Positions 8,501-17,198 of a DNA stretch of 51,131 nt are shown piece by piece; position 1 is the first letter of the stretch; the number at the start of each line of letters is the position of its first letter. The notes under the pieces were generated by a model. That model was given only the letters and a program-made list of their open reading frames with translations. It ran no database searches and had not been told where the DNA came from. Where the stretch lies: contig JANNFI010000082.1 of assembly GCA_031379665.1 (NCBI GenBank), forward strand, positions 1 through 51,131. The letters are read 5' to 3'. Made by a program: the position numbers and the translations under genes. The DNA is from SZUA-254 sp031379665 (lineage in GTDB: Bacteria > Bacteroidota > Ignavibacteria > UBA10030 > SZUA-254).

Positions 8501-11500
8501 CAGAACTGGAACGGCATCACGAGGTACCTCGGCTCGAGCGCGGGAAGCGTCCTGGAACAGAACATGACGTTCCTCGAGATCTGGATGAAGGTGGACGCCG
8601 CCAGCCTCGACGATTACCGGAAGGGGCGCCTCCACGTCAGCCTCGGGCGAATCAGCGAGGACGTCATCCCGAACCGCCGGACGAATTCAGAGGACCTCAT
8701 CCCCGCCCCCTCGAACCCGACGGGGTACCCCAACGGAATCCTCAATCCGGCCGAGGAGGATTTCGGACTCGACACGCTCTCCAACGCCCGCGAGCAGGTC
8801 GCGTACGCGCAGTTCCTCCAGGACAACGCCCTTGACGCTGACGTGAACCAGGGCGACCCGAGCGGGGACGATTGGGCGTACACGAGCGGATCGACCGATT
8901 TCTCGCGGATTGACGGCCTCGAGGGGAACGGCAACAGCGTCGACGGCAGGCTCCCCGACACCGAGGACCTGAGCGGGAACGGCATCACCGAGCTGGACAA
9001 TGAATACGCCGAGTACGAGATCCCGCTCGACACCGTCTACCTCACCCGGGACGGGGTCCTCGAGGAGAATCGCTACATCGCCGGCGGCGGGAACGAAGGG
9101 TGGTACCAGTTCAGGGTCCCGCTGCTCGACCCCGACACGATCGGCGGGAGCTCGCAGAGCGTCCAGGACGTCCTGCGCAACGTGCAGTATGTGAGGCTCT
9201 GGCTCACGGGATTCGCCGACTCCGTGGAGATAAGGATTGCGGAGATGGGCCTCGTGGGGAACCAGTGGCAGGAGAGGATCAAGAACGACACGACCTTCGG
9301 CATCACTGTCGTGAACATCGAGGACAACCCGGAGTACGGGACCAGTCAAGGGTATCAGGACCTGGGCATCGTCCGGGAAAAGGACAGGACCCAGCCCGAC
9401 AAAGTGATCGAGGGGAACGAGCAGTCGCTCACCCTCGTCCTGAACGGTGTGCCGCCCGGGGAATCGCGACAGGCGGTGCGGTATTTTGGGTCGGCCAGGC
9501 CCTTGAACCTCTTCAACTACAAGACGATGAAGATGTTCGTCTTTGGCGACCCGGCCCTGATGAACCAGGGCACGGGGGAGCCACTCACGGAACTCTTCGT
9601 GAGGTTCGGGAACGACACGCTCAATTACTATGAGTATCGGGCGCCGATCCAGGCCTACTGGGACAGCGCGAACTGGGTCACCATCAATTTCGAAGAGCTG
9701 ACCGCCGTGAAGGCGGGGCGCGATTCGGTCAACCGGACCGCATATGTCGACATTCCGTCGCCCCCCGGCGCCCGGTATGGCGTGCTCGGGAACCCGTCGC
9801 TTCGGCAGGTTGTGGAGATTTCCGTGGGAGTCGAACACGTCGCGGTCCCGGGGCAGCCGGCCGCCCCCCTGTACGGCGAGGTCTGGATCAACGAACTGAG
9901 GCTGACGGATGTGGACGACGACCCGGGTCTCGCGTACCGGTACGACACGCAGGTGAAGATCGCCGACTTCGGAAACCTGTCTTTCAACTACGCACAGACG
10001 GACCCGACGTTCCACGCCCTGGCCGACCGTTTCGGAAACCAGGCGACGAGCATCAACTGGGCCGTGAACGGCAACCTGAACCTCGAGGATTTCGTGCCGA
10101 AGGACTGGAAGGGTACGAGCCTGCCCTTTTCCTACTCGCACCGCGAACAGCTGGTGAAGCCGAAATACCTCCCCAACACCGACATTGTCGTCGAAGAGGC
10201 GGCCCTCCTGGCGGCGGATGTGCACCAGGACTCGGGAGACGTCGTGAAGGAAACCCCCGATCAGATCGTAACCAGATCCCAGGTCCTGCGGATCGCCGAT
10301 TCCTACTCCGTACCGAACCTCAGGATCGGGCTCCCCTCGGACGCGTGGTACGTTACGGAGACGCTGAACCGTCTCACCTTCGGCTTCAATTACAATACGA
10401 CCCGCGACCGCGACCCGGCCATTGAGTCGAGGATCGCCTGGAACTGGAACGCGAGCGCCGATTATGGGATTACGATCGCGCAGAACGCCTTCGTCCAGCC
10501 GTTCATGGGGGGCCTCGGCGATTTCTTTCTCTTCAGCTGGCTCAAGGACTGGAAGCTCCACCTGAACCCCATCAGCAACTTCACGATGGGCGTCACCGCC
10601 CAGCGGGGGAGGACCTACGAGGTGACGCGGACATCGAACACGCTTCCGCGCGATACGAGGACCCTCAGTTCGGCGCAGAAGGCATCGTTCGCCTGGAGAC
10701 TGAGCGAGGGGGGCCTCCTGAATCTCAGCGGGAATTACAGCCTCGCGACGGACCGGAACCTGAACGAGTACGACAACGACATCGTCGGAAGGTCGGTGGG
10801 GGACCTGTTCTATACGGTGCTCTTCCGCGGAAGCGACCGGAGGTACGCGCAGGGTTTCAGAATGAATTCGAAGCCGCTCGTGCCCGACATCTTTTCCATC
10901 AGGAAATATCTCGACCTGTCGATGAGCTACGACGCCAACTACAGCTGGCAGAACGCGTTCCAGAAGGGCGACATCGGCAAGAGCGCCGGGGTCAGCAACA
11001 GGATCGGGGCGGTGATGAACTTCCGCCTCAAGCAGTACACGGACCCCTGGTTCGCCGGCGCCGATGCGGCGAAGACCGCGGCGCCGGCGGCGGACACATC
11101 GAAAAAGGACTCGGCGTCGCTCGCGCAGGCCGCCGCGGACACGGGCGCGGGCTTCTTCGCGCCCCTGGCGAACCTCGCCAGGATCTTCCTGAAGATCCCG
11201 TTCCTCGACTACGACAACGTCCGGCTCGATTTCTCCCAGACGAACCGGTCGACCAACCCGGGCGTGGTCGGCTACACGGGGATCGGGAATATGTGGGGAC
11301 GCCTCCCGTTCCAGGCGCCGGTTCCCGAGTGGGGCCCGTCGCGTATGTACCAGCTCGGGTTCGTCTTCGACCCCCTTGGTGATCTGGACTTCGGGACCAA
11401 GTCTTCGTTTCCGTTCATCAACGTGACGACCACCCGCGGAAAGCGGGCGGCCAACGCCGTGCTCACCAACACGTTCAACCAGACCAACAGCATCTCGATC

Positions 11501-12481
11501 AAGACCGACCGGCCGCTCTGGACGGGGGCGAAGATCTCGTTCGACTGGAAGATCGGCTGGCAGTACGCGAGGACCACGCGGGACACGACTGACTCCTTCG
11601 GGATCCCCACGACCGTCTCGACCACCACCAGCGGCAGCATCCAGCGGTCGTACCTGTCGTTCCCCTCGGTCCTGTTCTTCAAGGTCTTCGACACGAACTT
11701 GGAAAACGTGGGGAAGAAGTACGAGGAGTACCAGACGTCGATGTCGCAGGAGGCGGCGCTCTCGAAGGCGTTCGAGGAGGGCCTCGAGGCGCTCCCCTGG
11801 CTCAGCGAGATCTTCGGCAAGTACTACCCGAGGGTCAACTGGTCGCTGCGGTGGGACGGAGTCGAGAAGATCGCGGGGATCACCTCGGTGGTGGAACGGA
11901 TGTCGATCGACCACGCCTACAACTCCTCCTTCCGGAGGGATTTCCGTGAGATTGTCGGCGTCGGCGAACAGACCGACGTGGAACAGATCACGTACGGGTT
12001 CGCCCCGCTCCTTGGTGTCAACGCGACCTTTAAGCAGTTCCTGAAGGGGAGCCTCACCGCCAACCTGAAATTCAACAGCACGATGTCGTACGACCTCCAC
12101 CTCTCGTCCACCAACCGGAACATCACCGAGGGCCTGACGCAGGACATCCAGATGACGGTCTCCTACGCCCGGTCGGGGTTCTCATTCCCGCTCTTCGGGG
12201 TCAACCTGTCGAACGACATTAACGTCAGCTTCACCTACACGCTTTCGAAGAAATCCCTGTGGCTCCACGTGCCGACACTGCTCTCGACGAACCAGGAGGG
12301 GAGTTCGATCGGCGGGAGCACGCGCACGCAGATGGAGCCGAGGGTGCGGTACGTGCTCAGTTCCCGCGTCACCGCGGCGCTCTACTACCGGTTGTCAAAG
12401 ATCGAACCCGATGCCCAGGGATCATCCGTGGTCGGGATCACGACGAACGAGGCGGGGCTCGACATCCACATCTCCATCTGA
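5549..12481 (+). CDS. sprA: T9SS outer-membrane translocon SprA/Sov
   Basis: This 2310-aa protein is in the size range of SprA, the single-chain giant beta-barrel through which T9SS cargo crosses the outer membrane. A signal peptide is visible (CLFLAVAVVLAWGPSAIAQ). Family signatures include KKNWRSFMD near residue 195, FWDDLHSSEVTNISS near 410, and DDFEGARRSIPFPISYSGW near residue 875. The remainder is dense in alternating barrel strands with conserved Trp/Tyr/Asn and ends in LDIHISI. A low-complexity Ala/Asp/Lys segment around residues 1838-1870 is probably a periplasmic turn or loop insert. The only start codons between the upstream in-frame stop (5465-5467) and the signal peptide are non-ATG; TTG at 5549 is the best choice but a slightly later start is possible. 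The regulator gene porX follows by 58 bases. PorV, PorT and the PorKLMN motor genes are not in the window. Confidence 0.95.
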   Translation: MTLTSLGPVVRNVLRPTATCLFLAVAVVLAWGPSAIAQVGTPPDSSYRPDSISLADPSTFFQQIASDSTQRRAADSLRHLRDSLLSASDSLGLFPDSTRGIAQIDTTWVVYLDSAARVAQMAYARTDPPVVGAFVGDEKSFFLDVNSPAYKRELKIDSTGQFVTITETVNGLDAKVPLTLTLRQYINLRFANDRKKNWRSFMDVTKGGAGGDQLGTMLKSLTSISIPVPANPLFSIFGGRDIKLNVSGAVDIRAGFRRITSDKVTSSALDQVRSEPNFNQDVRVNVSGTIGDKLNILADWNTQRTFDFENQLKIKYTGYDDEIVKSIEAGNVSLQTPSLIGGSQSLFGLKANLQIGPLNLTTLLSQKKGETKAVTISGGSESRDLTIAPERYSQMYYFIDTLYAAFWDDLHSSEVTNISSAVLDNEIIAIDVWRSVAQVTPATQQVAREAFAHTDIGVRPPGGYPPDIDSTLGSFGLLQDGKFYAGYFIKLDPQKDYDIDTRSGTVRLESVQDVDAIAVSYRTVSGVTYGAEDDTTRTGKLILKLIRPRNLWSQPSYSPGWDLMLKNIYPLGGRDLRKEGFSMKIYRGSAGQAEVDEIVGTPLLRVMGLDRFDQTNQTTPDQNFDFIPGVTIDVEHAELIFPTLRPFDDGIRDYFLGQTPPVTGIDSLLFPDVYDTTQSGAANNTIANKYFMRGLINLGQRSKIALGFNVVEGSVQVLLNGSPMTPNVDYTVDYILGEVILRSEQASLPGATVEVKYEQNDLFQLASKTLVGARGELNAIPNTRLGFTVMNLSQETLSDKVRLGEEPTNNLILGADAASAFDLPVLTSLINALPGLRTNEMSSMKFNAEAAYMIPDPNTKKSPILSDDGKSIAMIDDFEGARRSIPFPISYSGWTMSSAPVVMRSNLGSRHDSLKNWARARMEFYNVLPSDVSIDEIWPRREYRTGENRVTVLNLNFNPARRGMYNFSPDLDSSLHRGDPDSMRQNWNGITRYLGSSAGSVLEQNMTFLEIWMKVDAASLDDYRKGRLHVSLGRISEDVIPNRRTNSEDLIPAPSNPTGYPNGILNPAEEDFGLDTLSNAREQVAYAQFLQDNALDADVNQGDPSGDDWAYTSGSTDFSRIDGLEGNGNSVDGRLPDTEDLSGNGITELDNEYAEYEIPLDTVYLTRDGVLEENRYIAGGGNEGWYQFRVPLLDPDTIGGSSQSVQDVLRNVQYVRLWLTGFADSVEIRIAEMGLVGNQWQERIKNDTTFGITVVNIEDNPEYGTSQGYQDLGIVREKDRTQPDKVIEGNEQSLTLVLNGVPPGESRQAVRYFGSARPLNLFNYKTMKMFVFGDPALMNQGTGEPLTELFVRFGNDTLNYYEYRAPIQAYWDSANWVTINFEELTAVKAGRDSVNRTAYVDIPSPPGARYGVLGNPSLRQVVEISVGVEHVAVPGQPAAPLYGEVWINELRLTDVDDDPGLAYRYDTQVKIADFGNLSFNYAQTDPTFHALADRFGNQATSINWAVNGNLNLEDFVPKDWKGTSLPFSYSHREQLVKPKYLPNTDIVVEEAALLAADVHQDSGDVVKETPDQIVTRSQVLRIADSYSVPNLRIGLPSDAWYVTETLNRLTFGFNYNTTRDRDPAIESRIAWNWNASADYGITIAQNAFVQPFMGGLGDFFLFSWLKDWKLHLNPISNFTMGVTAQRGRTYEVTRTSNTLPRDTRTLSSAQKASFAWRLSEGGLLNLSGNYSLATDRNLNEYDNDIVGRSVGDLFYTVLFRGSDRRYAQGFRMNSKPLVPDIFSIRKYLDLSMSYDANYSWQNAFQKGDIGKSAGVSNRIGAVMNFRLKQYTDPWFAGADAAKTAAPAADTSKKDSASLAQAAADTGAGFFAPLANLARIFLKIPFLDYDNVRLDFSQTNRSTNPGVVGYTGIGNMWGRLPFQAPVPEWGPSRMYQLGFVFDPLGDLDFGTKSSFPFINVTTTRGKRAANAVLTNTFNQTNSISIKTDRPLWTGAKISFDWKIGWQYARTTRDTTDSFGIPTTVSTTTSGSIQRSYLSFPSVLFFKVFDTNLENVGKKYEEYQTSMSQEAALSKAFEEGLEALPWLSEIFGKYYPRVNWSLRWDGVEKIAGITSVVERMSIDHAYNSSFRRDFREIVGVGEQTDVEQITYGFAPLLGVNATFKQFLKGSLTANLKFNSTMSYDLHLSSTNRNITEGLTQDIQMTVSYARSGFSFPLFGVNLSNDINVSFTYTLSKKSLWLHVPTLLSTNQEGSSIGGSTRTQMEPRVRYVLSSRVTAALYYRLSKIEPDAQGSSVVGITTNEAGLDIHISI

Positions 12482-12539
12482 ACGATCCCGCCGTTGATTC
12501 TCTGAATCGAATTATGTACTTTCTCTCGAGGGTTTCGCC

Positions 12540-14114
12540 ATGAACGTTCACGCCGCTTCGAAGGGACGCATCCTCTGGGTCGACGACGAAATCGACCTCC
12601 TCCGGTCCCATATCCTGCTCCTTACCGACAAGGGCTACCAGGTGGATACCGCCACCAACGGCGAGGACGCCATCGAATTGGTTCGGAGGCAGGCCTTCGA
12701 CCTCGTCTTCCTCGACGAGATGATGGCCGGGATGGGGGGCCTCCGCACGCTCTCCGGTATCAAGGACCTGCGCCCCGAGCTGCCGGTGGTCATGATCACG
12801 AAAAACGAAGACGAGGGGTTGATGGAAGACGCCATCGGCGTCAAGATCAGCGATTACCTCACGAAACCGGTCAATCCGAGCCAGGTCCTGATGGCCGTCA
12901 AGAAATTCCTGGAGAAGAAGAGGATCACCAGCGCGCAGGTTTCGCGCGACTACATCCGCGAATTCAACGACATTTCGACGACCCTGCAGGGCTCCCCGGG
13001 GTTCGTGGAGTGGATCGACGTATACAACCGCCTCACCGAGTGGGGCATCGAGATGGACCTGCACCCCGACCTGGGGCTGACGCAGACGCTCGGCGACCAG
13101 ATTCGCGAGTGCAACGTCCAGTTTTCCAAGTACGTCGAGAAGAATTACCGCCACTGGCTCGAACAGGAGAAACGCCCGCCCCTCTCGATCGACGTCGTCG
13201 ACCGGTACCTCGTGCCGCGGCTCCAGGAGGGGAAGCCCGTCGTCTTCTTTGTCATCGATTGCCTGCGCCTCGACCAGTGGATGGAGATGGAGACGCTGTT
13301 GCGCGAGTTCTACGACATCAGGCGTGACTACCATTTTTCGCTCCTGCCGACGGCCACCCCGTATTCCCGGAACTCGATCTTCAGCGGAGCCTTCCCCGAT
13401 GAAATCGAGGTACGCTTCCCCGAGGTATGGGCAGAATGGGAGGACGACGACAACAGCCGGAACCGGTACGAGCACCGGTTCATCGACGCCCTCCTGGAGC
13501 GCCGTAAGGTCAACCTCAAGCCAGAATCGAAGTATCTCAAGATCCTCGACGCCGAGTTCGGCCGGGGGGTCGAGAACAACATCGCGTCGTACGCGAAGAA
13601 CCCGCTCACCTCGATCGTCGTCAACTTCGTGGATATGCTCGCCCACGGCCGGTCTGATTCGCAACTTCTTAAGGAGATCGCGCCCGACGAGTCGGCCTAC
13701 CGCTCGCTGACGAAGTCGTGGTTCGTCCACTCTACGCTATTCGGAATGCTGAAGACCCTCTCCCGGCAGAAGGACGTCACCGTCGTGCTCACCACCGATC
13801 ACGGCAGCATCCGGAGCATGCGCGCGGTGAAGGTGATCGGCGACCGGGAGGCTTCGACGAACCTGCGCTACAAGTACGGCCGCAACCTGAAGGCCGACGA
13901 GAAGACCGCCATCTTCATCAAGAACCCGAAGGATTTCCGATTGCCGAGCCGAAGCGTGACGGTGAACTACCTCATCGCGAAGGAAGACTTCTACTTCGTC
14001 TACCCCACGGACTACCACCGGTACGTCAACCAGTACCGGGACAGCTTCCAGCACGGGGGCGTCTCGATGGAGGAGATGATCCTTCCGGTCGCCACACTCA
14101 CGCCGAAGGGATGA
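12540..14114 (+). CDS. porX: PorX-type response regulator with PglZ (alkaline-phosphatase-fold) output domain
   Basis: This 524-aa protein has a receiver domain (residues 9-125) with the acidic pocket Asp15/Asp16, phosphoacceptor Asp59 (VFLDE), Thr87 and Lys109 (YLTKP). A helical linker (about 130-230) and a PglZ domain (about 233-520) follow. In the PglZ part a metal ligand is Asp240 (VIDCLRLDQW), the nucleophile is probably Thr271 or Thr273 in LLPTATPYSRN, and a TTDHGS motif and a late SFQHGG histidine complete a zinc site. In Porphyromonas and Flavobacterium PorX is the response regulator that controls T9SS, and its PglZ domain hydrolyses oligonucleotides. Its position right after sprA supports the same role here. 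No PorY-type kinase is present in the window. The stop overlaps the tsaE start by ATGA. Confidence 0.93.
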   Translation: MNVHAASKGRILWVDDEIDLLRSHILLLTDKGYQVDTATNGEDAIELVRRQAFDLVFLDEMMAGMGGLRTLSGIKDLRPELPVVMITKNEDEGLMEDAIGVKISDYLTKPVNPSQVLMAVKKFLEKKRITSAQVSRDYIREFNDISTTLQGSPGFVEWIDVYNRLTEWGIEMDLHPDLGLTQTLGDQIRECNVQFSKYVEKNYRHWLEQEKRPPLSIDVVDRYLVPRLQEGKPVVFFVIDCLRLDQWMEMETLLREFYDIRRDYHFSLLPTATPYSRNSIFSGAFPDEIEVRFPEVWAEWEDDDNSRNRYEHRFIDALLERRKVNLKPESKYLKILDAEFGRGVENNIASYAKNPLTSIVVNFVDMLAHGRSDSQLLKEIAPDESAYRSLTKSWFVHSTLFGMLKTLSRQKDVTVVLTTDHGSIRSMRAVKVIGDREASTNLRYKYGRNLKADEKTAIFIKNPKDFRLPSRSVTVNYLIAKEDFYFVYPTDYHRYVNQYRDSFQHGGVSMEEMILPVATLTPKG

Positions 14115-14587
14115 CGGACCTCGCGACGCGCGCACCCGCCGAAACACCCTTTACCGTCCGTTCGATGTCGGAGGAGGAAACCGTCGCCGCCGGCGAACGT
14201 CTGGGCGGCATGCTGAGGCCGGGCGACATCGTCGCGCTCTTCGGTGAGCTCGGGGCGGGGAAGACCCGGTTCGTTCGCGGGGTCTGCCGCGCGCTCGGCA
14301 CGGACCGTAACGTCTCCAGTCCGACCTTCACGCTCCTCCACGAATATCGCGCCCCCGGACTCGCGGTGTACCATTTCGACCTCTACCGCATCGCGTCGAC
14401 CGCCGAACTTGCCGGTATCGGTTTCACGGAATACCTCGACCGCGGCGACGGGGTCTGCCTCGTCGAGTGGGCCGAGCGGGCCGGGTCCTTCCTGCCCGCC
14501 GAACGGTACGACGTGCGAATGCGCGCCGGGGAGTCGCCGGACGAGCGGGTCATCGACGTCAGCCGGACGGGGGTGGGCGCGCGATGA
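14111..14587 (+). CDS. tsaE: tRNA t6A biosynthesis ATPase TsaE
   Basis: This 158-aa protein is the P-loop ATPase of the t6A37 tRNA-modification complex. The Walker A motif GELGAGKT is at residues 45-52, followed by SSPTFTLLHEY and the HFDLYR segment, both diagnostic of the TsaE/YjeE family, and a C-terminal VEWAER. The ATG at 14111 overlaps the porX stop by four bases and gives normal family length; the frame is open far upstream but that part is a shadow of porX. tsaB follows with another ATGA overlap. Linkage of porX to tsaE is also seen in Bacteroidota, as recalled from general knowledge rather than checked here. Confidence 0.94.
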   Translation: MTDLATRAPAETPFTVRSMSEEETVAAGERLGGMLRPGDIVALFGELGAGKTRFVRGVCRALGTDRNVSSPTFTLLHEYRAPGLAVYHFDLYRIASTAELAGIGFTEYLDRGDGVCLVEWAERAGSFLPAERYDVRMRAGESPDERVIDVSRTGVGAR

Positions 14588-15303
14588 CGGTCCTCGGCAT
14601 CGACACCTCGACCGCGCAGTGTGCCGTGGCGCTCGTCTCGGACGGAAGAGTCCTCGCGTCGACCACCGCAGGAGCGCCGCAGGTCCACGCCGAGAAACTG
14701 TTGTCGATCATCGACGCGTGCTTCATTGAAGCCAGGGAAGCCGGCGCCGCGGACGCCGCTCACCGGCGGCCGGACGCCGTCGCGGTCGCCTCCGGACCGG
14801 GATCCTTCACGGGACTGCGCATCGGTTTCAGCACGGCGAAGGGTTTCTGTTTCGCGCGCGGCTCAGCCCTCGTCGCCGTTCCCACGTTCGACGCCTGGGC
14901 GATGACGGCCTCGAAGGAGCCCCGGTTCCTGCAGGCCGGATCGATGCTGGCCGTGATCCGGGCCGGAAGGGAGGAGGCCTACGCCGCAACGTTCAGGCGC
15001 GTGGGAGGAGTGATGGCGGCGGAAGCCTCGCCGGCGGTGTTCCCGACAGCCGCGCTGGCCGGGCTCGCCGCGGCCCTCGGCGAACCGGTGATCCTGACGG
15101 ACGACGCGACTCGCGCCGCCTCCTGGTTTCCTTCCGTTCCGGCCACCTGCATTGTGAGCGTCGCAGACGTGAATCCCGCGGTCGGCGTCGCGCTGCTCGG
15201 GGAGACCCTCTTTCGCGCCGGCTCGGTCGCCGACCTGCGCTTCGCCGAGCCGGCATACATCAAGGAATTTTCATATACATTGAAAAAAGAACAAGGAGCC
15301 TGA
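14584..15303 (+). CDS. tsaB: tRNA t6A biosynthesis protein TsaB
   Basis: This 239-aa ASKHA-fold protein is the scaffold partner of TsaD and TsaE in threonylcarbamoyl transfer to tRNA A37. Visible signatures are the N-terminal GIDTST phosphate-binding-like strand, QVHAEKLL and the family hallmark GPGSFTGLRIG (about residues 74-84). The C-terminal half is more divergent and ends PAYIKEF, as in many TsaB proteins. The start overlaps the tsaE stop by ATGA, so the two partners are translationally coupled. The catalytic subunit gene tsaD is not in the window. A 13-codon Ala/Asp/Arg-rich insertion (AGAADAAHRRPD) sits before the conserved core. Confidence 0.93.
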   Translation: MTVLGIDTSTAQCAVALVSDGRVLASTTAGAPQVHAEKLLSIIDACFIEAREAGAADAAHRRPDAVAVASGPGSFTGLRIGFSTAKGFCFARGSALVAVPTFDAWAMTASKEPRFLQAGSMLAVIRAGREEAYAATFRRVGGVMAAEASPAVFPTAALAGLAAALGEPVILTDDATRAASWFPSVPATCIVSVADVNPAVGVALLGETLFRAGSVADLRFAEPAYIKEFSYTLKKEQGA

Positions 15304-15308
15304 CAGCC

Positions 15309-16160
15309 ATGGCGTGGTTCAGACGATCGAAGGTCAGCATCCAGCAGGAAGCGCAACGTAAGGACATCCCCGACGGGATGTGGAGCAAGTGCGACCGTTG
15401 CGGCGAAATCATCCACCGGAAGCAGCTCGAGGAGCAGTCGTTCACCTGCGTGAAGTGCGGGCACCACTTCCGGATCGGAAGTACTGAATACATCGACATC
15501 CTCCTCGACCCGGGGTCGTTCAAGGAGATGGACCGGAAGCTCAGGTCCTCGGACCCGCTCAGCTTCACAGACACCCGGCCCTACAAGCAGCGGATCAAGG
15601 AATCGATCAAGAAAACTTCGCTCTTCGACGCAGTCCGCGTCGGCACGGGGAAGATCCATTCGGTTCCCGTCGTACTCGGCGCGATGGATTTCACCTTCAT
15701 CGGCGGCAGCATGGGTTCGGTCGTCGGGGAGAAGATCGCGAGGGGCGCCGACAAGGCCCTGAAGTCCAGGATACCGCTGATCGTGATCTCCTCGAGCGGG
15801 GGTGCGAGGATGATGGAAGGGGCGCTCTCCCTGATGCAGCTCGCGAAGACCAGCTCGAAGCTGGCGGTGCTGGCGGAGGCCGGGATACCGTACATTTCGA
15901 TCATGACCGACCCCACGACCGGGGGCGTCACGGCGAGCTTCGCGATGCTCGGGGACGTCAATATTGCCGAACCGGGAGCCTTGATCGGGTTCGCGGGTCC
16001 GCGGGTGATCAAACAGACGATCGGGAAAGACCTCCCGCCGGGCTTCCAAAGGTCCGAATTTCAACAGGAACACGGCTTTGTCGACCTGGTCATCCACAGG
16101 AAGGAGATGCGGGAAACATTATCCCTGCTCCTATCGTATCTCTGGTCGGATAAAAGATGA
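15309..16160 (+). CDS. accD: Acetyl-CoA carboxylase carboxyltransferase subunit beta
   Basis: This 283-aa protein is the zinc-ribbon beta subunit of the carboxyltransferase that makes malonyl-CoA. The four zinc ligands are Cys28, Cys31, Cys47 and Cys50. The crotonase-like core shows SSSGGARMMEG and MTDPTTGGVTASFAMLGD, then GFAGPRVIKQT and a QRSEF..EHGFVD segment, all standard for AccD. It begins only 5 bases after tsaB, so it belongs to the same transcription unit. The alpha subunit gene accA is not in this window. Full length, nothing unusual. Confidence 0.96.
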   Translation: MAWFRRSKVSIQQEAQRKDIPDGMWSKCDRCGEIIHRKQLEEQSFTCVKCGHHFRIGSTEYIDILLDPGSFKEMDRKLRSSDPLSFTDTRPYKQRIKESIKKTSLFDAVRVGTGKIHSVPVVLGAMDFTFIGGSMGSVVGEKIARGADKALKSRIPLIVISSSGGARMMEGALSLMQLAKTSSKLAVLAEAGIPYISIMTDPTTGGVTASFAMLGDVNIAEPGALIGFAGPRVIKQTIGKDLPPGFQRSEFQQEHGFVDLVIHRKEMRETLSLLLSYLWSDKR

Positions 16161-16182
16161 GTTTTTTAGCTAATATTTTATT

Positions 16183-17130
16183 ATGTTTAAGCCTGTGCCG
16201 GTGAAGAAGAGCTTTAATAGAGACAAAACAATCCATATAATAGGCGCACCGATGGATCTCGGGGCGGGGCGCCGTGGTGTGGATATGGGCCCTTCCGCCA
16301 TCAGAATTGCCGGTATTGGCGATAAACTGAGGGAACTGGGCTACAAAGTCACCGATGAGGGTGACATCTCGATCAAGACCCAGGAAGAGCAAAAGGTCAA
16401 GGATCCGAGGATGAAATACCTCCCGGAGATCACGCGAGCGGTAACCGTCCTGGGAAATAAGGTGGCGGCGGTCCTCGAAGACGGGCGATTTCCCCTTGTC
16501 CTGGGGGGCGACCACTCGATCGCCATCGGGACCATCAGCGGAGTTGCCCAGTACGCGCGAAAAAGGAAGAAAACGCTCGGCGTCCTCTGGATCGATGCCC
16601 ATGGGGACTTCAACAGCCCGGCGAGTTCGCCCTCCGGGAACATCCACGGGATGCCGTTGGCGGTCTGCGCGGGCCTCGGGCCGGAACCGCTCCTGGCGGT
16701 CGGTGGACGGTTCAGGAAGGTGGACCCGAAGAATGTCGCGATCCTGGGGTTGAGAGACCTTGACGCCCAGGAGCGGAAGAACATCATCCGGTACGGCGTG
16801 AATATCTATAGTATGGAGGAGATCGACCGCCACGGAATGCACAAGGTGATGGGGAAGGCCCTCGCCCACCTCCTCAAGCGGGTCGACTTCCTCCACGTCA
16901 GCTTCGACCTCGACAGCGTCGACCCGGTGTACGCGCCCGGTGTGGGGACGCCGGTCAAGGGCGGGCTCGACTATCGCGAGGCACACCTTGCAATGGAGAT
17001 GATCGCGGCGTCCGGCAAGATGTCGTCCCTCGAGCTGGTCGAGGTAAACCCGATCATCGACGTGAGGAACCAGTCGGCGGAGTTCGCCGTCGAACTGGTG
17101 CAATCGGCATTCGGGAAGAAGATCCTGTAG
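16183..17130 (+). CDS. rocF: Arginase (ureohydrolase family)
   Basis: This 315-aa ureohydrolase carries all manganese-ligand motifs: GGDHS (residues 108-112), DAHGDFN (138-144) and SFDLDSVDP (240-248). It also has the substrate-side SPSGNIHGMPL loop (149-159) and GGLDYREAH. The SPSGNIHG loop and the DAHGD variant favour arginase (arginine to ornithine plus urea) over agmatinase, though that rests on motif reading. The first 30 codons and the 22-base gap after accD are notably AT-rich compared with the rest, perhaps to keep the start open. No other arginine-pathway gene is nearby. Confidence 0.9.
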   Translation: MFKPVPVKKSFNRDKTIHIIGAPMDLGAGRRGVDMGPSAIRIAGIGDKLRELGYKVTDEGDISIKTQEEQKVKDPRMKYLPEITRAVTVLGNKVAAVLEDGRFPLVLGGDHSIAIGTISGVAQYARKRKKTLGVLWIDAHGDFNSPASSPSGNIHGMPLAVCAGLGPEPLLAVGGRFRKVDPKNVAILGLRDLDAQERKNIIRYGVNIYSMEEIDRHGMHKVMGKALAHLLKRVDFLHVSFDLDSVDPVYAPGVGTPVKGGLDYREAHLAMEMIAASGKMSSLELVEVNPIIDVRNQSAEFAVELVQSAFGKKIL

Positions 17131-17198
17131 CCGGGGGCGCATCAATCATCGTGTTCGTTAAACCCGAATCCCCTACGACGAAAGGAGCATCCGGTCCC

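Noticed and set aside
8687..12100. A 1137-codon open frame on the minus strand inside sprA
   Set aside because: It is antisense to a gene with clear family signatures; its Arg/Val/Asp-rich, repeat-free composition is what the complement of a GC-rich barrel gene gives, with no start signal or domain.
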